DNA of 58,264 bases from Mucilaginibacter sp. (GTDB taxonomy: Bacteria > Bacteroidota > Bacteroidia > Sphingobacteriales > Sphingobacteriaceae): the NCBI RefSeq assembly GCF_028288225.1, contig NZ_JAQBOC010000062.1, forward strand, positions 1 to 58,264. The letters are read 5' to 3'. Under the pieces are notes generated by a model. It was not told where the DNA came from, ran no database searches, and saw nothing but the letters and a program-made list of their open reading frames with translations. Below are positions 7,053-15,471 of the stretch, one piece after another. Each line of letters begins with the position of its first letter. Within the stretch, counting starts at the first letter, position 1. The translations under genes and the position numbers were made by a program.

Positions 7053-7083
7053 GTGAAACATGCTGATTATAAGCATGTTTCAC
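7053..7083. repeat. 12-bp perfect hairpin GTGAAACATGCT
   Basis: Arms 7053-7064 and 7072-7083 with a 7-base loop. It lies just outside the IS3-type end. The GTGAAAC/GTTTCAC sequence also occurs in the 22.5-23.2 kb repeat family. The rest of the 6857-7257 gap holds the large hairpin and IS ends, with no further gene visible. Confidence 0.5.
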
Positions 7084-7257
7084 CTTGCTTCAATGGCTGA
7101 ACAAAAGTAAGTAACTGATAATCAGGAGCCCTAAATTGATATTTTTGGATGCGCAGCTGTAATTTATTTACAATCAGCATGTTCCGGTTTTTGAGTTGTG
7201 GATTGTCCTGAAAAAGTCGACACTTTTTAATTGCTCACCATTCACCACTCACCAAGC

Positions 7258-7602
7258 TTAATACTTTTTTATAACCGACTCCTCCATGTCCAGCACGGTG
7301 GTGTGGATTTCGGTATCAAACCATTCAGTAAATAGTTTGTAGGTGCGATTTTTCGGCCAGTCGTTTTCATCGGTATGGCGGTCATTCAGCTCATTTTCAA
7401 AAATGTCGTTGAAATTTTTTTTAAGCCATTTTTCAGTGCCGCTATCAGTTTCCCGCTCCTTAACCAGGTAAACGGTTGTTTCGGTGCCGTCTTCAAGCAT
7501 GTCCGGGTACAGGGCATTGATCCAGTTAAGCAGGGGCTGTTTGGGCTTCACCACTATGGCGTAGCGGTTTATGTGTTCGTAAAAGTAGGTTAATGGTTCC
7601 AT
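7258..7602 (-). CDS. Conserved hypothetical protein, 114 aa
   Basis: I do not recognise this family. The protein is soluble and acidic, with no signal peptide or membrane segment, many aromatic residues (TYFYEHINRYAIVVKPKQP near the N-terminus) and a charged helical second half. Codon use looks like the neighbours, so it is probably real. It stands alone between the IS scar and a long gap without genes. No function can be assigned. Confidence 0.65.
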   Translation of the reverse strand: MEPLTYFYEHINRYAIVVKPKQPLLNWINALYPDMLEDGTETTVYLVKERETDSGTEKWLKKNFNDIFENELNDRHTDENDWPKNRTYKLFTEWFDTEIHTTVLDMEESVIKKY

Positions 7603-7937
7603 GGGGGTTTGTTTGGGGTAAAGGTAGGGGTTTGGGGGGAGAGCAAAAAATGCTAATAGGCAGCGGGGGAATTTAGTGCCGGTGGGGAATATTATTTAGT
7701 CAGTTGTACGGCAATTCTGAACAACTGAATTTTATTTACTAAAGGCTGTTTGGTTGGTTAGCTCCGCATAAAATAGATTGGATGTTTTTCATCCGGCAAA
7801 AGTAACTTCTTTTATGGGAAAGGGGGAAGGTCTTCATTAACCACAAACAACAACGCAGGGGTCATCTATGAGAGGGCCTGGATATTATGAAGAACCGAGC
7901 CTTATCCGAACCTAAAACAAAAGCGGGCAAAGGCACG

Positions 7938-7995
7938 ACAGAAAAGCGGGCCAGGGAGTCTGGCCTGCAGCGCGGAAGCTTTTTTCTGTCTTGAC
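7938..7995. repeat. Complex palindrome in the 7603-8304 gap
   Basis: The segment opens with GACAGAAAAGC and closes with GCTTTTTTCTGTC, enclosing GGGCCAG-GGAGT-CTGGCC. It forms a nested hairpin followed by TGACC-TTTT-GGTCA. It looks like another intergenic repeat element. No convincing gene is present in this 700-base gap. The only long frame (8003-8242, minus) runs through repeats. Confidence 0.5.
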
Positions 7996-8160
7996 CTTTT
8001 GGTCACTTTTGGGTCAAGCCAAACGGCATGGCCTTCTTGAGTGCCTTTGAAAAACAAACAACTACGAAAAACGTAACTAGGCCTCCGCGGCCATGAGCGG
8101 GAGAGTCATTAAGTTCTAAAATTAAACATCGTCCGAAGCAATCTGCGTTAACAACATACC

Positions 8161-8260
8161 GCGTGGCAACCGCACGCCATGCACAACCGCTCATGCAAGT
8201 TCTACACCTTTCTGTTCGCCCTGTATAGCGTGCGATTGCCACGCTGCGCTCGCAATGACA
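8161..8260. repeat. REP-like element (CGCAATGAC family), copy 2
   Basis: Inner arms GTGGCAACCGCACGC (about 8163-8177) and GCGTGCGATTGCCAC (about 8228-8242) are inverted repeats with one difference, followed by the family end CGCAATGACA. A central segment near GTTCTACACCTTTCTG also appears, inverted, in the copy at 23977-24097. This links the two as members of one family. Confidence 0.6.
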
Positions 8261-8304
8261 TGGTGGTTTCTTTTATACCTGCCATTGCCACTCCCCCACT
8301 TCCA

Positions 8305-10032
8305 CTAATCCCTCACCCTTCCCGCCGCTTTGCTTGTTTCATCAAGATCTAATATGATCGTATTCAATTGCGGACTGATCCTTAATACAGCACCGTTATT
8401 TGGCCTGGTAAATGACCCTTTACCTGCTTTAACCGAATAGTTCATTTGCTCAAACCGGCAATCCAGGCTTTTGCTCTTTACCCCGGTGAACGGAAGCTTA
8501 ATACCATCCGCGGTATTCAGATCGAAAAACCAGTTGATGGCGCTGGCGGTTACCAATTTCATTTTAATTTGCCGCTCGCTCAAATCAACTTCAAAAGTTC
8601 CTTCAATTGATTTTAAAGGCCACGTAATGTGCATTGTCGATGGTCCCGTTTTGATGAATTTCGGATCTTTTCCCTGCAGTAATATTTCTTTTCCGTCAAC
8701 AATTGCTTTTAGCCTTAAACCCGCGATCTGATTTTTTGCGCTCCATATATATCCATCTACAACAGGCAATGTGAAAAACGTGCATTCATTTGATGTGGCT
8801 GCCTGTGTTTCATAAATAGATGGAAATTTCTCATTAAATAAGTGAATGTCACGGATCCTCAGCGTGCCTTGTTCCCATAGCATGTTAAGCCTGTAAAACC
8901 TGCTGTTGAACCATACCGTTTTAAGGTCGCTGCCTTCAAGATCCTTACTAACCGAAAAGGATGTTGCCGGTGTAACCTTGTACTTGTTTTTAAACCAGCG
9001 GCCCGATGCCTCCAATGTTTCTACCCTTACCTTATGCTCATCTCTAAGCTTTGCGATCAATGGCATCTGGAGTTCAAGGCCTTTAGCCATGGCATCCCAG
9101 GTAAAAGAATTTTCCTGCCCGGCCTGCGTATAGTTGAACCCCAATGCATCATCATCAGCAAACGTTTTGAAGAACCAGTTTACCCAGGTGGAATCGCCGC
9201 CCCCGAATTTATACACAGGCTCCAGGGTGATCACCCCTTGCCTGTTTGAACCCAAGCCTGTATCATACTGCCTTACAGGGTCGCTGCCAAGCATCCGGAA
9301 AATGGGTACCGGGATCTGGTTCTGTTCATGCTGGGCCGGCATATAAGAATTGAGCTTACTTGGGTAATAAGCCTGGTTCCAATAACCGCCCCAAAGGGTG
9401 TAACCATCCGTGCCGTACTGATCTTTACAGTTTGCCGAAGCCACGATGTGGTATTTTTCATACATGTAATTGAGGCTATAGGCATCAATAAACCATGATG
9501 CAACTGATTTGGGATAATAGCCGAAGATCTTTTTAAAGTCGGCCATGTAAACATCAATAAGCTTTTTGCGTTCCCGGGGTGTATAACCTGTAGAGAAGCC
9601 GATATTTGCCCGCCAATCCCATGGGTAGCGTCCTCTCCATTTCAGTCCGGCCTTTTCAACCAGCGGTTGGGGAATCTCCCACCAGGCGCCGATCTCGAAG
9701 GAGTTTTTCGGAAGAGCCGACAGTAACTTTTGATACCGGGGATCCATCAGGGCGTCATACTGCAGCAGGAATGTACCTCCAAGCTTGTATTTTTTCATGA
9801 TCTCTACCTGTTTAACCACTGTTTGAAACAACACCTCCCGGGTGATCTTCGGGTCCCTTGGTTCAAGCAGGCGGATAAAATTGACAATATTGACGATCCT
9901 GGGAGATTCATCGCCCGTTTTTACTGCGGGATGTTTACCCAGGTAAAATGAGCATAAAGTGCTGAATGCGGAGAGACTGCAAAGGATGATCAACCATGAT
10001 TTTTGGCGTGTAATTATTTTCATAGGCTCCAT
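8305..10032 (-). CDS. Secreted protein of carbohydrate-enzyme type, 575 aa
   Basis: The N-terminus has a signal peptide or anchor (WLIILCSLSAFSTLCSFYL, about residues 14-32). Residues of about 40-330 read like a beta/alpha-barrel of the glycoside hydrolase/polysaccharide deacetylase superfamily, with many Trp/Tyr (FEIGAWWEIPQP, YPWDWRANIG, VASWFIDAY, WGGYWNQAYYP). The last 200 residues are beta-rich, like an accessory sandwich domain. I cannot name a family or catalytic residues. The start could be Met4 rather than Met1. It stands alone, so substrate context is missing. A role in polysaccharide processing in the periplasm or outside the cell is inferred. Confidence 0.7.
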   Translation of the reverse strand: MEPMKIITRQKSWLIILCSLSAFSTLCSFYLGKHPAVKTGDESPRIVNIVNFIRLLEPRDPKITREVLFQTVVKQVEIMKKYKLGGTFLLQYDALMDPRYQKLLSALPKNSFEIGAWWEIPQPLVEKAGLKWRGRYPWDWRANIGFSTGYTPRERKKLIDVYMADFKKIFGYYPKSVASWFIDAYSLNYMYEKYHIVASANCKDQYGTDGYTLWGGYWNQAYYPSKLNSYMPAQHEQNQIPVPIFRMLGSDPVRQYDTGLGSNRQGVITLEPVYKFGGGDSTWVNWFFKTFADDDALGFNYTQAGQENSFTWDAMAKGLELQMPLIAKLRDEHKVRVETLEASGRWFKNKYKVTPATSFSVSKDLEGSDLKTVWFNSRFYRLNMLWEQGTLRIRDIHLFNEKFPSIYETQAATSNECTFFTLPVVDGYIWSAKNQIAGLRLKAIVDGKEILLQGKDPKFIKTGPSTMHITWPLKSIEGTFEVDLSERQIKMKLVTASAINWFFDLNTADGIKLPFTGVKSKSLDCRFEQMNYSVKAGKGSFTRPNNGAVLRISPQLNTIILDLDETSKAAGRVRD

Positions 10033-10408
10033 TAAATTATATTAAATTATATTGTTCGTTTTAAAAATATGAAGTTTAAAATTTTAAAATTAGTTCAATA
10101 AGCACAACGGATATGATTAATCTTCGGATCATAAAATGATGAAATTGAACAATGTTGACGAATATAGGTTTGTAAGTTCAAAACTATTATAAATACCCGT
10201 TGATGTATAAAGATAATTTGTTGTTGTTTTTTTGTGCTTTTTGATATATCCCGGATATGCTGACGAACCCGGCTTTAATTTCCTTCAAAAATCTATAACA
10301 AAAAAATAAAACCCTTCGTATAACAGCTGGTTTACCGGAATAAATTATTACCCGTAAACAAGCGGATCAGTTATTAACGATTTTTTAAAATCAATTCAGA
10401 AGGGATTT
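10033..10408. other. AT-rich intergenic region, no gene seen
   Basis: This stretch separates the divergent genes at 8305-10032 (minus) and 10409-10783 (plus) and should hold both promoters. It is visibly AT-rich. I see no repeat, RNA gene or convincing open frame in it. Confidence 0.5.
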
Positions 10409-10783
10409 ATGAGGGCAAATGACATTTTCGGGGTACAGGATGATGGGAAAACAGCAGGGCTGTGTAGTTATTTTTTTGTTTTAGGATGGTCGGTGTCTTA
10501 TTTTGGATACCATCAAACCGAGAAAACCAGCTTAAGCAGTTTTCAATTGAGGCAAACACTTCTTTTATATATTACCTACATAGTAATAAGATATGGCTTG
10601 CTTGTAGTTTTAGATAAGGCGGGACTATTAAGCGGCATCTTTTCATCTTTACATCTTATTGTTTTAGTAAACGTATTGTTCATTTTTCTGTGGATAATTG
10701 GTTTAAGCGGCGCCAGAAATGGACAAGAGAAGCCAATACCTGTTTTGGGCAAACTGGCTCAAAATGTGTTCCCGGCTATTTAA
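10409..10783 (+). CDS. DUF4870-like small membrane protein
   Basis: A 124-residue protein with about three hydrophobic segments (near residues 18-32, 48-64 and 76-100). It has the pattern DDGKTAGLCSYFFVLGWSVS ... SSFQLRQTLLLY ... NGQEKPIPVLGKLAQNVF. This N- and C-terminal layout is typical of the DUF4870/Tic20-like small membrane proteins common in Bacteroidota. Function is unknown. AAGGGAT before the start is a weak SD. It is a single gene with a weak hairpin/T-run after the stop. Confidence 0.75.
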   Translation: MRANDIFGVQDDGKTAGLCSYFFVLGWSVSYFGYHQTEKTSLSSFQLRQTLLLYITYIVIRYGLLVVLDKAGLLSGIFSSLHLIVLVNVLFIFLWIIGLSGARNGQEKPIPVLGKLAQNVFPAI

Positions 10784-10812
10784 TGTGACTTGTTTAACAT
10801 TGCTATTTTATA

Positions 10813-10846
10813 AGCTTTCAGATTAATTTCCGGAGGCTTTTTTTTG
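10813..10846 (+). terminator. Weak terminator after the DUF4870-like gene
   Basis: AAGCTTTCAGATTAATTTCC is followed by GGAGGCTTTTTTTT: a short AAGC(C)/GGCTT stem and eight T. Nearly the same sequence occurs at about 13313-13345 after the lipoprotein gene. Confidence 0.55.
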
Positions 10847-10903
10847 TTCAAAATCTTGTCATATCTTTATTTTACCAATTGAAAAATTTAAAAACCTTGA
10901 AAA

Positions 10904-11323
10904 ATGGAAACTAAAGAAGTAATAACAGTAGAAACATTAATTGATGCAAATGTTGAAAAGGTATGGGAATATTGGACAAACCCTGAACACCTTACCCACT
11001 GGGTATTTGCATCTGATGACTGGCATGCACCTTATGCAGATAATGACCTTCGGACCGACGGTAAATTTAAAACAACTATGGCGGCTAAAGATGACAGCTT
11101 TAGTTTTGATTTTGAAGGTGTTTATACTGATGTGAAACCACATAGCTTAATAGAATACGTAATTGCAGATGGTAGAAAAGTTAAGATCGATTTCATTAGC
11201 CAGGGTAACGCCACTAAAGTAGTTGAAGCCTTTGAGGCTGAAAGCGAAAACCCAATTGAAATGCAAAAAGGGGGATGGCAGGCTATTTTAGATAATTTTA
11301 AAAAGTATACGGAAGCTAATTAA
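10904..11323 (+). CDS. SRPBCC / AHSA1-like domain protein
   Basis: A 139-residue START-like fold protein. ITVETLIDANVEKVWEYWTN followed by PEHLTHWVFASDDW, and C-terminal EMQKGGWQAILDNFKKYTE, are typical of AHSA1-like (activator of Hsp90 ATPase homologue) SRPBCC proteins. These bind hydrophobic ligands in a deep cavity. The biological ligand is unknown. The protein is cytosolic, with no signal. It has its own short leader and lies upstream of an alcohol dehydrogenase on the same strand (157-base gap), probably independently transcribed. Confidence 0.85.
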   Translation: METKEVITVETLIDANVEKVWEYWTNPEHLTHWVFASDDWHAPYADNDLRTDGKFKTTMAAKDDSFSFDFEGVYTDVKPHSLIEYVIADGRKVKIDFISQGNATKVVEAFEAESENPIEMQKGGWQAILDNFKKYTEAN

Positions 11324-11417
11324 AGTGACGAAACAATTTTTTAGGATCATCTCTAAATTCTGACATTAATAATACATTAAAAAATTACCAGGGCTGCACA
11401 TTTTATTGGTGTGGCTG

Positions 11418-11425
11418 TATATTTG
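11418..11425 (+). promoter_or_regulatory. Possible Bacteroidota -7 element upstream of the alcohol dehydrogenase
   Basis: TATATTTG matches the TAnnTTTG -7 consensus exactly, 55 bases before the ATG. No TTTG is found at the expected -33 position, so only the -7 half is supported. Confidence 0.35.
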
Positions 11426-11479
11426 TCACCCGGAACCACTCCGATTTCTGAAATTTCTTACTTTTAAAAAAACACTACT

Positions 11480-12523
11480 ATGATTGAAACTAAAGCATAT
11501 GCTGCTCAGGATGAAAATACACCACTGGCACCCTGGACCTTTGAACGGCGCGAAGTAGGGCCTCACGACGTACAATTTGATATTTTGTTTTGCGGCGTTT
11601 GCCACTCAGACCTTCACCAAATTAAAAATGACTGGTTCCCGGGGATCTTCCCGATGGTACCAGGCCATGAAATTGTTGGTCGTGTGGTTAAGGTTGGCGA
11701 CCATGTAAAGAAATTTAAAGTTGGCGACCTGGCAGGAACCGGCTGCCTGGTTGACTCATGCCGGGTATGCGAAAACTGTAAACAGGATTTAGAGCAATAC
11801 TGCTTAAATGGCAACTCACAAACCTATAACGGTTTGGAGCAGGATGGCAAAACACCTACTTATGGCGGCTATTCAAATACAATTGTTGTGCACGAAGATT
11901 TTGTGCTTCACATTTCTGATAAGCTAAGCCTGGCAGCTGTTGCACCATTGTTATGTGCAGGCATTACCACCTATTCGCCGTTAAGATATTGGAAGGTTGG
12001 TAAAGGACATAAACTGGCTGTATTGGGCCTGGGCGGACTTGGCCACATGGCTGTGAAGTTTGGTTTGGCTTTTGGGGCCGAGGTAACTGTATTGAGCACC
12101 TCTCCCAAAAAGGAAGAAGATGCTAAAAAGCTGGGGGCGCATCATTTTGTAGTTACTACTGATGAAGCCCAGGTAAACGCAGCCAAAGGTACCTTTGATT
12201 TTATTTTGGATACCGTTTCTGCCGAGCATGATTTTAATATGTACTTGTCGTTACTAAGAACTAATGGCATCCATATTTGCGTTGGTGTTCCGCCAAAGCC
12301 GGCTCAAATTGCTGCATTCAGTTTACTTGGCGGCCGTAAAAGTGTGGCCGGTTCAGGAATTGGCGGCCTTGCCGAAACTCAGGAAATGCTGGATTACTGT
12401 GCTGAGCATAATATTGTTTCGGATATTGAAATGATTGATATAAAAGACATCCAGGCCGCCTATGACCGCATGGTTAAAGGCGATGTTAGGTATAGGTTTG
12501 TAATTGATATGGCTACTTTATAA
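11480..12523 (+). CDS. Zinc-dependent alcohol dehydrogenase (YahK/CAD type)
   Basis: A 347-residue medium-chain dehydrogenase. Catalytic zinc ligands are in FCGVCHSDLH (Cys about 38) and VPGHEIVG (His about 60). The structural zinc loop is GCLVDSCRVCENCKQDLEQYC. The nucleotide-binding Rossmann motif is LGLGGLGHMAVKF (about 177-189). The organisation and the YGGYSNTIVVHEDFV segment resemble the NADP-dependent aldehyde reductase/cinnamyl alcohol dehydrogenase group (YahK, AdhC). It probably reduces a broad range of aldehydes. It is a single gene with its own terminator. Confidence 0.93.
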   Translation: MIETKAYAAQDENTPLAPWTFERREVGPHDVQFDILFCGVCHSDLHQIKNDWFPGIFPMVPGHEIVGRVVKVGDHVKKFKVGDLAGTGCLVDSCRVCENCKQDLEQYCLNGNSQTYNGLEQDGKTPTYGGYSNTIVVHEDFVLHISDKLSLAAVAPLLCAGITTYSPLRYWKVGKGHKLAVLGLGGLGHMAVKFGLAFGAEVTVLSTSPKKEEDAKKLGAHHFVVTTDEAQVNAAKGTFDFILDTVSAEHDFNMYLSLLRTNGIHICVGVPPKPAQIAAFSLLGGRKSVAGSGIGGLAETQEMLDYCAEHNIVSDIEMIDIKDIQAAYDRMVKGDVRYRFVIDMATL

Positions 12524-12557
12524 GTATTTGGTATAGCTTAGAAGTTATAATCATCTT

Positions 12558-12594
12558 AAAAAGGCATTTACATTTATTTGTAGATGCCTTTTTT
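12558..12594 (+). terminator. Terminator after the alcohol dehydrogenase
   Basis: Arms 12558-12571 and 12580-12593 (AAAAAGGCATTTAC / GTAGATGCCTTTTT) pair over 14 positions with one G-U, around ATTTATTT, and end in a T-run. The following gap to 12809 holds no gene. Confidence 0.85.
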
Positions 12595-12809
12595 GCGAAT
12601 AATCAATGTGTTAGCCGGGATGCTGTTACCTGAATATGCGTAATTTATAAAGTATTAGTACATCAACTCCTTTTCCGCAACTTCTCTCATCAGTTAGTGA
12701 GCGCCGGTATTGTAATGCTTTTTTTACATTCCCTGGTATCTTATTGCAACAAATTTGCGTATAAGTGCATCTAATTCAGTAAAAGTTAATAATCACAAAC
12801 CTTATAAAA

Positions 12810-13286
12810 ATGAAAAAAATCCTGTTAAGTACAATTGTTTTAATTGCATTCTCATTTTCTATTATTCTATTCCAGATCAGCTGTAAAAAAGAAGCCAAGG
12901 CACAAACATCTTCAAGTTTAACCCCGGCTACAACATCGAAGCTTGGTGGTGTAATTCCTGACGGTGAGACGATAGCAGTTGATGCTGCCGGAAAAATTTC
13001 AGTTGCCCAGCAAGGTAAAATTGTATTTATAAAATATGGCTCAGCAACATCACAAAGCGAGGTTTGGACCGCAAACTACGATGGTTCAGGCGCTGCTAAA
13101 GTAAATCTTGCACTGCCTGTAGATCTTTCTGTAGCCGCTCATGCAAATATTTCGCCCGATCATAAAACCTTGTTTGTCTCTGTATTTGATGCAAAAGGAA
13201 ATGCGGGGATCTATTCTTGCGGGATTGATGGCAGCAACCCTAAACTGATAATTTCCGGAAATATCGACGTAACCGACGCATATTAA
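12810..13286 (+). CDS. Lipoprotein with TolB/PD40-like repeats, 158 aa
   Basis: The N-terminus is a lipoprotein signal (KKILLSTIVLIAFSFSIILF then QISC, with KK following the Cys). The mature part contains propeller-like strands KIVFIKYGSATSQSEVWTAN ... HANISPDHKTLFVSVFDAKG then IYSCGIDGSNPKLI, reminiscent of two TolB/PD40 blades. It is too short for a full propeller (usually six or seven blades), so it is either a truncated or a minimal member. Probably anchored in the cell envelope. Function unknown. Confidence 0.75.
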   Translation: MKKILLSTIVLIAFSFSIILFQISCKKEAKAQTSSSLTPATTSKLGGVIPDGETIAVDAAGKISVAQQGKIVFIKYGSATSQSEVWTANYDGSGAAKVNLALPVDLSVAAHANISPDHKTLFVSVFDAKGNAGIYSCGIDGSNPKLIISGNIDVTDAY

Positions 13287-13312
13287 TTTATTTCCCTAAC
13301 CTTAAGCACAAC

Positions 13313-13345
13313 GAAGCCTTCAGATAATTTCCGAGGGCTTTTTTA
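13313..13345 (+). terminator. Weak terminator after the lipoprotein gene
   Basis: AAGCCTTCAGATAATTTCC then GAGGGCTTTTTT forms a short stem plus T-run, nearly identical to 10813-10846. The gap to 13570 is AT-rich without a gene. Confidence 0.6.
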
Positions 13346-13570
13346 TTAGCTCTATTACCAAATTCACAATGTATTTCGCCTGATTCACATTGCTGGAAAA
13401 TATTAAACGGAAAGAGCAGACATTTGGGTATAATTAAACAATACCGGATAAATAACTTCACTTACCTTATTTAAAATTTAAATTAAAATCACTCTTAGGA
13501 ATTAACGATAAAAATATTCCGCACTGGCAACCTATTGCCCAAATATTTCATCTTATAAAAAATAAAAACA

Positions 13571-14797
13571 ATGAAAAAACTATTATTAGTATGCGGTATT
13601 TGCTTAGCAACCCTTTTAGCTAATGCACAACAGAGTAAGGAAGCAGCAGATTTTAATGCCTATTATATTAAAACAGATAGCAGTATGCGTGCCGCCTATG
13701 CTTTAAAAGATTATCCTAAATCTATTGCGCTGGCAAACGAGTGGTTTGACCGGTATGATAAGCTGTCGTCAGCTTTTAAACAAAACAACCCGGGCTATTT
13801 GCCGGGCATGCTTTATAACCTGGCTTGTTATACTGCAATGAACGGCGAGAAAGGTAAAGCTATCAGCTGCTTTGAAAAAGCTTATAATGCTGGTTTTTCG
13901 AACTATACCCTGGCAAAAACAGACAGTGATTTGAACAGCCTGCGTGATGACGAGAAATTTAAGGCGGTGTTAAACCAGGTAAAAGAAAAAGGAGATTATA
14001 ATTATGTGCTAAAAAAAGCCGGCACCTATAATAAGGAAAAAGCTGATCTCCCGGTATTTACCTATCAGTCTGCAAGTACCCCTGAGCTGATTGCCTTTAA
14101 AACTAAATTCAACCTCGATTCAGTAAGCGGCAATGGCGACGAGATCAGTAAATTTAAAAACCTGCTTTATTGGGTACATGATGTGGTAAGGCATGATGGC
14201 AATTCAAATAATCCGCCGTCAAAAAATGCAATTGATCTGATAGCTGTTTGTAAAAAGGATGACCGTGGCGTGAACTGCCGCATGATGGCTACTATTTTGA
14301 AAGATGCTTATCAGGCCGAAGGCTTTAAAGCAAGGCTGGTAACCTGTATGCCCAAAGATACTGCAGATTTTGACTGCCATGTGATAACAGTTGTATGGTC
14401 AAAAACATTGAATAAATGGGTTTGGATGGATCCTACCTTCGGCGCATTTTTGAAAGACGACAAAGGGAACTATTTAAGCATTGAAGAAGTTAGGGAGCGT
14501 TTGATCAATGATAGTCCGCTGGTTTTGAATGAAGATGCCAACTGGAACCATAAGAACAAAGAAACACAGGAGGTTTACCTTAATTACATGTCAAAAAATC
14601 TTTACTGGATAAGATGTGCCGCAAAAAGCGAGTGGGACCTGGAAACCATGCAGAAAGGCAAACCGGCCGTTCAATATGTAAACTTATATCCCTGTAAGTT
14701 TACTACAATAAACAGTACAAATAAATTCGGGGCCAATAAGGCTGAATATGCAACTAACAACCCGGATTATTTTTGGCAGAAACCGGCGGATAATTGA
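13571..14797 (+). CDS. Secreted transglutaminase-like protein with N-terminal TPR
   Basis: A 408-residue protein with a clear signal peptide (KKLLLVCGICLATLLANAQQ). Residues of about 60-130 look like TPR-type helices (YNLACYTAMNGEKGKAISCF then EKAYNAG). The transglutaminase-like core holds the triad candidates Cys in DRGVNCRMMATILKDAY, His in DCHVITVVW and Asp in KWVWMDPTFGAFL. Such proteins act as thiol proteases or amidases in the periplasm or at the surface. The actual substrate is unknown. The gene is monocistronic, with a good terminator after it. Confidence 0.85.
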   Translation: MKKLLLVCGICLATLLANAQQSKEAADFNAYYIKTDSSMRAAYALKDYPKSIALANEWFDRYDKLSSAFKQNNPGYLPGMLYNLACYTAMNGEKGKAISCFEKAYNAGFSNYTLAKTDSDLNSLRDDEKFKAVLNQVKEKGDYNYVLKKAGTYNKEKADLPVFTYQSASTPELIAFKTKFNLDSVSGNGDEISKFKNLLYWVHDVVRHDGNSNNPPSKNAIDLIAVCKKDDRGVNCRMMATILKDAYQAEGFKARLVTCMPKDTADFDCHVITVVWSKTLNKWVWMDPTFGAFLKDDKGNYLSIEEVRERLINDSPLVLNEDANWNHKNKETQEVYLNYMSKNLYWIRCAAKSEWDLETMQKGKPAVQYVNLYPCKFTTINSTNKFGANKAEYATNNPDYFWQKPADN

Positions 14798-14821
14798 GCT
14801 TCAAAATAGTTGGTTTATAAC

Positions 14822-14856
14822 GACAACCTCATTCATTTGCAGGTTGTCTTTTTTTT
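14822..14856 (+). terminator. Terminator after the transglutaminase-like gene
   Basis: GACAACCT (14822-14829) pairs with AGGTTGTC (14841-14848), followed by eight T (14849-14856). Confidence 0.88.
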
Positions 14857-15014
14857 GCGTTAAAATATCAGTTGAGGCAGTAATAGCTTTACATTCAGCA
14901 TTAACGATTGTTAAGCCTTATACTCCCTAAAAGTATAACGATTAATGTACCTTTATAAAAGAGAAACATTGAAGGCGCTGAACCTAAGGCCAATTAACAA
15001 CAAAAACTAAAGCG

Positions 15015-15458
15015 ATGATCTATATTATTGAAAAGTTGCTACAAACCGATGCTAATCATGTGTACACCTTTCTGCGTATAATCTGCGGAATAATCATATT
15101 ACCGTATGGCCTGCAAAAGCTTGGATTTGGCGGCGTTGGAATTAAAGCAACACTATTGGATTTGAAGACAAAGAAAGTTCCCCAATTTATTGCCTGGCTG
15201 ATTATTATCAGTCAGTCGTTTGGCAGTGTGGCGTTAATAATAGGATTATTGGGCCGCTTTGCTGCAGGTGGGGCCTTCATTATATTTACCGGCGCCCTTA
15301 TAGTTCACTTACCTGACGGATGGATGCTGAACTGGTTTGGCAAAAAGAAGGGTGAAGGGATAGAGTATTTTGTAATGCTGCTCGCCATGTTGCTTATAAT
15401 TATTGTTAAAGGCAGCGGCGCTATGTCCATTGATCGTTGGTTAATGAATAAACTTTGA
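15015..15458 (+). CDS. DoxX family membrane protein
   Basis: A 147-residue protein with four hydrophobic segments. The DoxX signatures are visible: FLRIICGIIILPYGLQKLGF, IISQSFGSVALIIGLLGRFA, and GAFIIFTGALIVHLPDGW then MLNWFGKKKGEGIEYFVMLL. DoxX-like proteins sit in the inner membrane and are linked to quinone or redox functions in some species. The specific role here is unknown. It converges with the GNAT gene (13-base gap). Confidence 0.88.
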   Translation: MIYIIEKLLQTDANHVYTFLRIICGIIILPYGLQKLGFGGVGIKATLLDLKTKKVPQFIAWLIIISQSFGSVALIIGLLGRFAAGGAFIIFTGALIVHLPDGWMLNWFGKKKGEGIEYFVMLLAMLLIIIVKGSGAMSIDRWLMNKL

Positions 15459-15471
15459 TAAGGCTTATCAA

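Noticed and set aside
8003..8242. Minus-strand open frame of 79 codons in the 7.6-8.3 kb gap
   Set aside because: It runs through a palindromic repeat (8161-8260 element), has biased Cys/Arg composition and no start context; it looks like a chance frame in repeat DNA.
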